Below are positions 1 to 5,981 of a stretch of DNA of 9,711 nt, piece after piece. Source of the DNA: Anaerolineales bacterium (GTDB lineage: Bacteria; Chloroflexota; Anaerolineae; Anaerolineales; UBA4823); NCBI GenBank assembly GCA_022865865.1, contig JALHTN010000431.1:1-9711 (forward strand), read 5' to 3'. Made by a program: the position numbers and the translations under genes. Positions within the stretch are counted from its first letter, which is position 1; the number at the start of each line of letters is the position of its first letter. The notes below the pieces were generated by a model. That model was given only the letters and a program-made list of their open reading frames with translations. It had not been told where the DNA came from and made no database searches.

Positions 1-708
1 GAAGGTAATATCGGTTTACTGAGAGCGGTCACAAAATTCGATCCCACCCGAGGCTATAAATTCAGCACTTACGCCACCTGGTGGATTCGCCAATCCATCA
101 GTCGTTCGATCGCAGATCAAGCGCGCACGATTCGAATTCCTGTGCATGTATTTGAATCGATCAACCGGTTGATGCGTGCCCAACGCAAGCTAGTTCAAGT
201 GTTGGGTCGGGATCCGAATAGTGATGAGTTAGCCTTGGAAGCGGATTTCATGGATCCGCCAGATGTTGAGATCATCATGCAAGCGCGTGAAGATGGGACT
301 CAAATTCCTATTGATGTACGCCGGCGCTGGATGAGGGCTGCGAATAAGGTCGGTAAAATTATGCGCGCTTCAGAAGAACCCATGTCCCTGGAAAGTCCAG
401 TTGGGACTGAGGATAGCAGCCAGCTGGGAGATTTTATCCAGGATCATGATGCGCTCGAGCCTATGGATGCTGCGGCTCGAGAAATGCTGCGTGAACAAGT
501 TAAAAATGCGCTGGCTGTCTTATCTGATCGAGAACGCGAGGTTTTAGAGCTGCGTTTTGGCCTAATAGATGGAAAGGACCATACTTTAGAAGAGGTGGGA
601 CAGCACTTCAATGTGACCCGTGAACGAGTACGCCAGATCGAAGCTAAAGCACTGCGTAAATTACGCCACCCAACTCGCAGCCGAAATCTACGCGAATATT
701 TAGGTTAA
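1..708 (+). CDS. rpoD: RNA polymerase sigma-70 family factor, RpoD/SigA-like (5' end beyond window)
   Basis: Promoter-recognition subunit of RNA polymerase. The frame is open from base 1, so the true start lies outside the window; 235 residues are visible and end at TAA 706-708. Visible residues 1-50 are sigma region 2, including the region 2.3/2.4 stretch with the YATWWIRQ core that melts and reads the -10 element, followed by [13 protein letters not shown]. Region 3 follows. Region 4 occupies roughly the last 70 residues, with [14 protein letters not shown] and the helix-turn-helix [20 protein letters not shown] that contacts the -35 element. The tail ([10 protein letters not shown]) is the normal RpoD-type ending. 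Odd point: between the region 3 helix ending ELALEAD and the conserved [11 protein letters not shown] there are about 25 more residues than in Thermus SigA or E. coli RpoD. Whether it is the primary or a group 2 sigma cannot be settled without region 1, but the wording of regions 2.4 and 4.2 favours the primary type. Confidence 0.93.
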   Translation, partial: EGNIGLLRAVTKFDPTRGYKFSTYATWWIRQSISRSIADQARTIRIPVHVFESINRLMRAQRKLVQVLGRDPNSDELALEADFMDPPDVEIIMQAREDGTQIPIDVRRRWMRAANKVGKIMRASEEPMSLESPVGTEDSSQLGDFIQDHDALEPMDAAAREMLREQVKNALAVLSDREREVLELRFGLIDGKDHTLEEVGQHFNVTRERVRQIEAKALRKLRHPTRSRNLREYLG

Positions 709-2670
709 ATGCCCCCATTCATTTCTGCAACCTGGACCCTGTTTTCTGGGGCGATGGTGCTCTTCCTGCCAGGCTTCGCCTGGCTGGCTTTCTTTTGGGA
801 TCCTGAGCAGGATACTTTCGAACGGTTGGCTGACGCGCTCGGATTGAGCATCTCAATGATTGCTTTTCTTGCGCTTTTAGCATATCTCTTTGGCTTGCGC
901 CTCACACCGGTTTCCATCATTGCTGTGTATTGCGTATTGGCTATCCCGGCTTTTTTGGGACTGAGACGTTGGTGGAAAGAAAGGAACCGGGGAATAAGCA
1001 GTGCCGATCAGGGGCCTGAAGAACCTGCGTATCTTGAAGATTCTAATGGTCACAACTACCAATCGTCCTCTTTGGTGCAGGGTAAGCTGGTTTACCTTAT
1101 CCTTACTCTGGTCTTTCTGGTTGTTCTGATCTGGCGATTTTTTCAAATCCGCGAGGTGGTACTACCTTTGTGGGTGGACTCGATTCATCACGTTCAGATC
1201 GTGGTATTGTTCCTTGAAAATGGCGGCATACCAGAAACCTTTGAGCCTTACATGCCGGTGCCGTTTTATTACCATTACGCATTCCATGCTTTGGCAGCGG
1301 TATTCTCGTTTTTTACGCGCCTCAGCCCACCTGAGACGGTTCTTTACCTGGGGCAGGTTCTCAATGCTGCCATTGCACTGGCAGTTTATCGCCTGGGAAA
1401 AGCTCTGTGGGGAGGTTGGCGGCGGGCAGTCTTGAGCGCCATTCTGGTTGCCTTCGTAACCCAGATGCCGGCATATTACGTTACCTGGGGCCGCTATACC
1501 TTATTGACCGGGATGCTGCTGCTTCCTTTAACCATGGCAGCTGCCTTAGACATGGTCAATAAGGGCGTAAAGCTATCACGATTATTCACTTTTGGATTAT
1601 TGACCGCCGGTATACTTTTATGCCATTATTTTGCTGCAGCCCTATTGGCAATATTTCTGATTATCCTTGGAGTTAAGGTGCTGCTTGGCAATATCCGCAA
1701 TAATACTCATGCGGTGTGGAGCACCTGGCTGCCATTGCTCCTGGCAGCACTGGTTGGAATGATCTTAGCAGGACCCTGGTTATACCGAATGTGGGGTTAT
1801 GCTCAGCAGGGGGTCAAGGTTGTCGCTATTCAACCGACCCTGGAAGCTGTTAATGAATTATATTTTCCTGAGTATCTGACTTATCTTTGGCGACTGTTGG
1901 GACCTGACCGTAATCAAACCTTGTTGTTCCTGGCGCTGCCGGGGTTGGTTATTTCCTTATTCCGGGATCGAACTCGAGCATTTGGGGTGTGGACGATCGT
2001 CTTGTCCATTCTCAGTTTGCCAGTAGGTTTTTATATTGCTCCCTTCAGACCGGATCACGCAGTCATTGTGTTGTTCCTGCCAACTGCTTTGCTGGTCGCC
2101 GAACTGCTGGTCAGTTTCATCGACTGGTCGCCGATCGAGAAACTCACCTCCATTAAAGTAGTTGTGGTTTTGTTTTTATTCACGATGCTGGTTGGCTGGG
2201 GAATCTTTGAAACGCGCACGGTGATAAACTCCGCGACGATTCTTGCTACCAGGGATGACCTTGAAGCGATTAATTGGATCGATAGCAATACCCCGCCAGG
2301 GGCTCGCTTTGGGATCAATGTAACCCATTGGCAATACGGCAGCTACCGGGGCGTTGATGGAGGTTGGTGGATAACCCCGCTGGCAGCTCGCATGACAACA
2401 CTTCCTAATGGTCTCTATGGGATGGGAGACAGTGAATATACTGATCAGGTGAATTCAGTTGCCGGGCAGTTCAGCCAATTAAATGGCTGTACACAAGAAT
2501 TCTGGGAAATCGCTCGGGCAGAAGATCTGACCCATATTTATCTTTCTGCGAATCGGGGTTCGATGCAGCCAGATCAGTTCGAGGATTGCCCCGGGGTGGA
2601 ATTGATCTTTCAAAATGAGAGAGTGTATTTATATCGGATTGAGTATATAATTAAGCCAGATTCATATTGA
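709..2670 (+). CDS. Multi-pass membrane protein, probable GT-C-fold glycosyltransferase-like protein
   Basis: Large integral membrane protein of 653 residues, of unproven function. Hydrophobic segments appear near residues 8-29, 43-62, 66-84, 126-143, 190-202, 211-229, 240-257, 263-281, 292-321, 341-357, 404-418, 427-443, 450-469 and 482-500. A soluble C-terminal domain (about 510-653) ends in the pattern VYLYRI. The first large loop has WVDSIHH (Asp157) and then MPVPFYYHYAFH; an acidic residue in the first outer loop, many helices and a C-terminal outer domain are the layout of GT-C enzymes, which use polyprenyl-phosphate sugars in cell-surface glycosylation. That assignment is by architecture only; an uncharacterised polytopic family is equally possible. 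A charged, low-complexity cytoplasmic-type loop (about 88-124) separates the third and fourth helices. The ATG at 709 immediately follows the sigma-factor stop codon. Only a weak TTAGG lies upstream, so translation is probably coupled to the sigma gene. The hydrophobic start of the protein supports this start codon. Confidence 0.8.
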   Translation: MPPFISATWTLFSGAMVLFLPGFAWLAFFWDPEQDTFERLADALGLSISMIAFLALLAYLFGLRLTPVSIIAVYCVLAIPAFLGLRRWWKERNRGISSADQGPEEPAYLEDSNGHNYQSSSLVQGKLVYLILTLVFLVVLIWRFFQIREVVLPLWVDSIHHVQIVVLFLENGGIPETFEPYMPVPFYYHYAFHALAAVFSFFTRLSPPETVLYLGQVLNAAIALAVYRLGKALWGGWRRAVLSAILVAFVTQMPAYYVTWGRYTLLTGMLLLPLTMAAALDMVNKGVKLSRLFTFGLLTAGILLCHYFAAALLAIFLIILGVKVLLGNIRNNTHAVWSTWLPLLLAALVGMILAGPWLYRMWGYAQQGVKVVAIQPTLEAVNELYFPEYLTYLWRLLGPDRNQTLLFLALPGLVISLFRDRTRAFGVWTIVLSILSLPVGFYIAPFRPDHAVIVLFLPTALLVAELLVSFIDWSPIEKLTSIKVVVVLFLFTMLVGWGIFETRTVINSATILATRDDLEAINWIDSNTPPGARFGINVTHWQYGSYRGVDGGWWITPLAARMTTLPNGLYGMGDSEYTDQVNSVAGQFSQLNGCTQEFWEIARAEDLTHIYLSANRGSMQPDQFEDCPGVELIFQNERVYLYRIEYIIKPDSY

Positions 2671-2684
2671 CCTATATCATCGAT

Positions 2685-2698
2685 TGTGAAATTTGACA
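2685..2698. promoter_or_regulatory. Candidate operator: near-palindrome overlapping the nuo -35 box
   Basis: TGTGAAATTTGACA is an inverted repeat with six of seven base pairs matching; the only mismatch is G2688 against G2695. It covers the whole -35 hexamer, so a bound protein would block RNA polymerase. With the preceding base the left half reads TTGTGAA, identical to the half-site of the NADH/NAD+ sensor Rex, which is known to control nuo operons in actinobacteria. The right half fits poorly and the spacing is two bases shorter than the usual Rex site, so the identity of the regulator is a guess. Confidence 0.35.
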
Positions 2699-2721
2699 CC
2701 GATTCGACCCTATGATAAGAT
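2693..2721 (+). promoter_or_regulatory. Sigma-70 promoter of the nuo operon
   Basis: A perfect -35 hexamer TTGACA (2693-2698) is followed after 17 bases by TAAGAT (2716-2721), a 4/6 match to the -10 consensus that includes its key first, second and last bases. The TG at 2713-2714 makes it an extended -10 (TGATAAGAT). Transcription would start near 2728, giving a leader of about 124 bases before nuoA. It begins 22 bases after the stop codon of the membrane protein gene, and I see no terminator between them, so some read-through from upstream is possible. Confidence 0.75.
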
Positions 2722-2727
2722 AGTTGA

Positions 2728-2851
2728 GTTTTGGAGAAGTTCAGTCCGGGGTGAGGCGTTCCTTAAAATTATCGGCCCTTAACCAAAGGGCACCAGAATA
2801 GTTTGGGGTAATCGTTCACCCCTTGCTATTTTAAACTGCTGGGGCTGTCTT
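2728..2851 (+). promoter_or_regulatory. Structured 5' leader RNA of the nuo operon
   Basis: Three hairpins can be drawn in order. First, TTTT-GGA (2729-2735) pairs with TCC-(TT)-AAAA (2760-2768). Second, GCCCTT (2775-2780) pairs perfectly with AAGGGC (2786-2791) around a five-base loop. Third, AGAATAGT (2795-2802) pairs with GCTATTTT (2825-2832), then after a symmetric UU/UU mismatch GGGGT (2805-2809) pairs with ACCCC (2818-2822). The upper part of the third hairpin could be replaced by GGGGTGA (2748-2754) pairing with TCACCCC (2816-2822). The GGGG at 2841-2844, the likely nuoA ribosome binding site, could pair with the same CCCC run. It matches no riboswitch class I recognise. The pairings are hand-drawn and unsupported by comparison. 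Confidence 0.45.
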
Positions 2852-3208
2852 ATGTTTCTCGATTATCTACCACTTTTTATTTTATTTACTCTCGCGATTA
2901 TTCTAGCGGGGTTTGTCGTGGTGCTGGGTCATGCTTTCGGACCCCACAAACCTACAGAACGCAAATCACAGCCGTACGAATCGGGGATGACGCCGATTGG
3001 TCCAGGTACACGTCGCCTCCCGGTGAGGTTTTACCTGGTTGCTGTTCTTTTTATCCTTTTTGATATTGAGGTGGTTTTCTTTTATCCCTGGGCGGTCACC
3101 TTCCGCCAGTTGGGTTTATTTGGTTTAATCGAAATGCTCATCTTCATTTTGATTTTATTGGTTGGATATGTTTATGCTTGGAAGAAAGGAGCATTGGAAT
3201 GGGAATAG
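2852..3208 (+). CDS. nuoA: NADH-quinone oxidoreductase subunit A
   Basis: Small membrane subunit of complex I, next to NuoH/NuoJ at the junction between the quinone-reducing and proton-pumping parts. It has 118 residues, the usual length. Three membrane helices lie at about 5-27, 60-80 and 88-110. The family signature is intact: [10 protein letters not shown] (41-50), then [17 protein letters not shown] (60-76) with the conserved acidic residues Asp71 and Glu73 that sit near the start of the proton path, and Glu94 in the last helix. The protein ends GALEWE, as NuoA proteins normally do. It is the first gene after the promoter at 2693-2721. Its likely ribosome binding site is the weak GGGG at 2841-2844, seven bases before the ATG. 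Its end overlaps nuoB by 10 bases. Confidence 0.97.
   Translation: MFLDYLPLFILFTLAIILAGFVVVLGHAFGPHKPTERKSQPYESGMTPIGPGTRRLPVRFYLVAVLFILFDIEVVFFYPWAVTFRQLGLFGLIEMLIFILILLVGYVYAWKKGALEWE
3185..3191 (+). promoter_or_regulatory. Ribosome binding site of nuoB, inside the end of nuoA
   Basis: AAAGGAG lies seven bases before the ATG at 3199 and is the strongest Shine-Dalgarno sequence in the window. It decides the nuoB start in favour of ATG 3199 over an in-frame TTG at 3178 that has no such site. Confidence 0.85.
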
Positions 3209-3681
3209 AACAGAAAGCCGCAGATTTAGGTGCTGTCACGATGCGTATTGAGCAAGCGGTAAATTGGGCGCGCACATATGCCATGTGGCCGATGCTGTTT
3301 GGTTTGGCTTGCTGTGCCATTGAAATGATGGCAGGTCAGGCAGCCAAGCATGATATGAGCCGCTTTGGCATGGAGTTAATGCGTGCAACGCCGCGCCAGT
3401 CGGATCTGATGATTATCTCCGGCAGGGTAACGCGCAAGATGGCACCCGTTTTACGCCTGCTTTATGATCAAATGCCGGAACCTAAATGGGTGATAGCCAT
3501 GGGTGATTGCGCCTCCTGTGGTGGAATATTCAACAACTATGCTATCGTGCAGGGGGTGGATGAAATTATGCCAGTGGATGTTTATGTCGCTGGCTGTCCG
3601 CCGCGCCCAGAAGCGCTGGTCCATGGCATATTAACCTTGCACGAAAAAGTGCGTGGAGAAACCCTGAAGACCTGGGCTTAG
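3199..3681 (+). CDS. nuoB: NADH-quinone oxidoreductase subunit B (cluster N2 subunit)
   Basis: Peripheral-arm subunit holding [4Fe-4S] cluster N2, the last electron carrier before quinone. It has 160 residues from ATG 3199. The N2 ligands are the tandem Cys38-Cys39 in [10 protein letters not shown], Cys104 in MGDCASCGG and Cys133 in AGCPPRPE. The stretch [13 protein letters not shown] before the first pair is the usual amphipathic and quinone-site region. The helix with [10 protein letters not shown] (76-85) is also typical. One difference stands out: Cys107 (CASC) sits where most relatives, such as Thermus Nqo6 (CASS), have serine. The gene overlaps nuoA by 10 bases, so the two are probably translated in a coupled way. 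It is followed by nuoC after 29 bases. Confidence 0.97.
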   Translation: MGIEQKAADLGAVTMRIEQAVNWARTYAMWPMLFGLACCAIEMMAGQAAKHDMSRFGMELMRATPRQSDLMIISGRVTRKMAPVLRLLYDQMPEPKWVIAMGDCASCGGIFNNYAIVQGVDEIMPVDVYVAGCPPRPEALVHGILTLHEKVRGETLKTWA

Positions 3682-3710
3682 CCGCTCATGACTATTGGCG
3701 GGATGCTGCT

Positions 3711-4223
3711 ATGAATGACGATCTGCAAAAAGCTGTTTCTGCTCTTGACGAACGCTTCAGTGTGGAATATGACGAGTTCCGCGATCAAACCAATTTAAAG
3801 GTCTCCGGCGAGGAGCTGGTCGAGGTTTGCCAGGTGCTGAAGGATGAGTTTGATTTTAAATTCTTGGAAGTCCTTACCGCGGTGGATTATTGGCCCCAGC
3901 AAGAACCACGTTTTCATGTGATTTACATTCTATACGCTATCGAAAAACACCTGCGGATTGGCTTGCGGGTGCCGGTGGCGGGAATAGAACCTGTCTTACC
4001 AACTTTAGTCGGTTTATTTTCCAATGCCAATTGGCGCGAACGAGAAATTTGGGATATGTTCGGCATTCGTTTCGAGGGTCACCCAGACCCACGCCGGATA
4101 CTCATGCCTCATGATTGGCAAGGTCATCCGCTGCGTAAGGATTATCCTCTTGGGTATGAAGAAGTTCAGTTTACTTTCAATGCCGAAGAGATAGACCGGG
4201 ATAAGCCCTATGCAAAAGAATGA
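3711..4223 (+). CDS. nuoC: NADH-quinone oxidoreductase subunit C (30 kDa type)
   Basis: Hydrophilic connecting subunit that packs on NuoD in the peripheral arm and carries no cofactor. It has 170 residues. The 30 kDa signature is complete near residues 108-147: [12 protein letters not shown], then [16 protein letters not shown] and [11 protein letters not shown]. It is a separate protein, not the NuoCD fusion of enterobacteria. The start ATG 3711 has GGCGGGA (3697-3703) seven bases upstream, a moderate ribosome binding site. No other in-frame start is plausible. The C-terminus is short after the signature, so it lacks the long tail seen in some relatives. nuoD begins nine bases after the stop. 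Confidence 0.96.
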   Translation: MNDDLQKAVSALDERFSVEYDEFRDQTNLKVSGEELVEVCQVLKDEFDFKFLEVLTAVDYWPQQEPRFHVIYILYAIEKHLRIGLRVPVAGIEPVLPTLVGLFSNANWREREIWDMFGIRFEGHPDPRRILMPHDWQGHPLRKDYPLGYEEVQFTFNAEEIDRDKPYAKE

Positions 4224-4232
4224 GACAACCTT

Positions 4233-5462
4233 ATGCTAGATCAATCGGAATTTGCGTTTAACGAGTTACGACATTTAGTCTCCGAGAGGGCGATTCAGGG
4301 CGAAACTATGCTCCTGAATATGGGTCCACAGCATCCCAGTACGCATGGCGTCTTGCGATTGCTGCTTGAAATGGATGGCGAAATTGTAGTCAATTGTTTC
4401 CCAGATATTGGTTTCTTGCACACCGGTATTGAGAAGAATATGGAAGTCAAATCGTACGAGAAAGCCGCGGTGATGACCGATCGCCTGGATTATCTCAACA
4501 ATTTAGGCAACAATCTGGTGTACTGCATGGCGATCGAGAAGTTGGCTGAATTGGATGTTCCAGTTCGGGCGCAGGCTATTCGCGTCATTCTCACCGAACT
4601 GCAGCGGATCGGCTCTCACCTGGTTTGGCTTGGAACGCACACCTTGGATTTGGCTGCTATCTCGGTCTTCTGGTATACATTCCGCGAGCGGGAATTGATC
4701 CAGGATATTAATGAGATGGTCTCTGGTCAGCGGATGATGACCACATACTTCCGCCCCGGAGGTCTTTGGCGGGATGTTCCGGTCGAATTTGAGGCTGCTG
4801 TCCGTGACTTTATCGACATTTTCCCTGGGCGGATTAAAGAATATGAAGATATGCTGACCGAGAATCCAATCTTTATTGATCGCACCAAGGGCATTGGTAT
4901 TCTCAAGGCAGAGGATGCGGTAAATTGGGGAGTCACGGGTCCACAATTGCGATCCACGGGAGTCGCTCACGATTTACGCAAGACTGAACCCTACATGGGG
5001 TACGAGCAGTATGATTTTGATGTTCCCACCCATACGGATGGGGATACCTACGCTCGCTACCTGGTGCGGGTGGAAGAAATGCGTCAATCCCTGCGTATCG
5101 TTGAGCAGGCTCTGGATAAACTTCCCTATGGACCCGTTCGCAGCAATAATCGAAAATTTGTTCCCCCACCGCGCTCAGAATTAGGGACCAGCATGGAGGC
5201 AGTGATCCATCATTTCAAACTGTGGACGGAAGGATTTGATATGCCGAAAGGCTCCGTATATGCAGCTACTGAATCCCCGCGCGGGGTGTTGGGAGTTTAC
5301 CTGGAGAGTGATGGCAGTCCGAAACCTTACCGCGTTCATTGGCGAACGCCTTCCTTCGACAACCTGCAGGTTCTACCGGTGCTGGCGAAGGGTCATCTAG
5401 TTGCGGATCTGGTTGCCCTGGTTGGCACGACTGATTTCGTATTAGGAGATATTGATCGATGA
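4233..5462 (+). CDS. nuoD: NADH-quinone oxidoreductase subunit D (49 kDa type)
   Basis: Forms the quinone-binding site together with NuoB; it is related to the large subunit of [NiFe] hydrogenases but lacks the metal ligands. It has 409 residues, the length I recall for Thermus Nqo4. The segment NMGPQHPSTHGVLRL (29-43) contains His38, and RLDYLNNLGNNLVY (84-97) contains Tyr87; these are the two residues that bind the quinone head group in Nqo4 and fall at the same numbers here. LHTGIEKNME (62-71) has threonine as in Thermus, where many bacteria have arginine. The C-terminus GDIDR matches the conserved family end. The ATG at 4233 has no clear ribosome binding site and follows the nuoC stop by nine bases, so coupling is likely. 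ATG 4308 has a better site (CAGGG 4296-4300) but would remove the N-terminal segment that relatives have. Confidence 0.97.
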   Translation: MLDQSEFAFNELRHLVSERAIQGETMLLNMGPQHPSTHGVLRLLLEMDGEIVVNCFPDIGFLHTGIEKNMEVKSYEKAAVMTDRLDYLNNLGNNLVYCMAIEKLAELDVPVRAQAIRVILTELQRIGSHLVWLGTHTLDLAAISVFWYTFRERELIQDINEMVSGQRMMTTYFRPGGLWRDVPVEFEAAVRDFIDIFPGRIKEYEDMLTENPIFIDRTKGIGILKAEDAVNWGVTGPQLRSTGVAHDLRKTEPYMGYEQYDFDVPTHTDGDTYARYLVRVEEMRQSLRIVEQALDKLPYGPVRSNNRKFVPPPRSELGTSMEAVIHHFKLWTEGFDMPKGSVYAATESPRGVLGVYLESDGSPKPYRVHWRTPSFDNLQVLPVLAKGHLVADLVALVGTTDFVLGDIDR

Positions 5463-5480
5463 TGCTCGGTTTGAGGGATC

Positions 5481-5981
5481 ATGATAGCTGAAAAATACGC
5501 TGCAGAGATAAAGACAATTCTCGCCAAATACCCTTCAGATCAAAAGCGATCGGCAGTAATGCCGCTGCTCTATCTTGCCCAGCGTGATGGAGGTTATATC
5601 ACCAAAGGCGAGATGATCGAAATTGGTGAGATTCTGGACATCACGCCTACAGAAGTAGCTTCCATAATTGGTTTTTACACCCTTTACTATGATCAACCCG
5701 AAGGTGCAATCCGCATCCAAGTTTGTAATGATCTACCCTGTGCCTTGCGTGGTGCGGACGAGTTCCTGGAGAAATTATGTGAAAATTTGGGTATCCAAGT
5801 TGGCGAAACGACCCCCGATGGCTCTGTGACTGTTGAAGCAGTAATGTGTTTGGCAGCTTGTGATAAAGCGCCAATGTTCCAGGTGCAATCCCCTGAGGGG
5901 CTGGAATATTATGAAGATCAAACTGTAAGCAGTGCTCTTGAAGCCATCGAAGCATTGCGAAAACAGGATACGCCATCATGA
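5481..5981 (+). CDS. nuoE: NADH-quinone oxidoreductase subunit E (24 kDa, [2Fe-2S] N1a)
   Basis: Part of the NADH dehydrogenase module; holds the off-path [2Fe-2S] cluster N1a beside NuoF. It has 166 residues. An N-terminal helical bundle (about 1-70, with SAVMPLLYLAQRDGGYI and VASIIGFYTLY) is followed by a thioredoxin-like domain. The four ligands have the standard spacing: Cys82 and Cys87 (CNDLPC, C-x4-C), then Cys123 and Cys127 (CLAAC, C-x3-C). GAGGG-like TTGAGGG just before the ATG serves as ribosome binding site, although its spacing is short (three bases after GAGGG 5473-5477). It follows nuoD by 18 bases. Its stop overlaps the nuoF start as ATGA. NuoE-like domains also occur in NAD-linked hydrogenases and formate dehydrogenases; the position between nuoD and nuoF settles the assignment. 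Confidence 0.96.
   Translation: MIAEKYAAEIKTILAKYPSDQKRSAVMPLLYLAQRDGGYITKGEMIEIGEILDITPTEVASIIGFYTLYYDQPEGAIRIQVCNDLPCALRGADEFLEKLCENLGIQVGETTPDGSVTVEAVMCLAACDKAPMFQVQSPEGLEYYEDQTVSSALEAIEALRKQDTPS

Noticed and set aside
2711..2716. TATGAT as the -10 box of the nuo promoter
   Set aside because: It is a better hexamer match, but it would leave only 12 bases to TTGACA, too short for sigma-70; TAAGAT at 17 bases with TG in front fits.
2795..2832. Leader hairpin as an intrinsic terminator
   Set aside because: The T-rich stretch is part of the stem itself, not a tail after a GC-rich stem, so it is not a normal terminator; kept as a leader structure.
3178..3198. Longer NuoB with a TTG start adding seven residues
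   Set aside because: No ribosome binding site precedes the TTG, whereas ATG 3199 has AAAGGAG at ideal spacing; the added residues match nothing in the family.
3688..3714. Eight-codon frame whose TGA overlaps the nuoC ATG
   Set aside because: It could couple nuoC translation to upstream ribosomes, but it is too short to support and has no ribosome binding site.
4308..4310. Internal ATG of nuoD with a better ribosome binding site
   Set aside because: Starting here would remove 25 residues; with the ATG at 4233 the length and numbering of the quinone-site residues match Thermus Nqo4.
4503..4970. Minus-strand open frame of 155 codons inside nuoD
   Set aside because: It lies wholly within a well-conserved gene, has no recognisable motif and has no promoter or ribosome binding site of its own.
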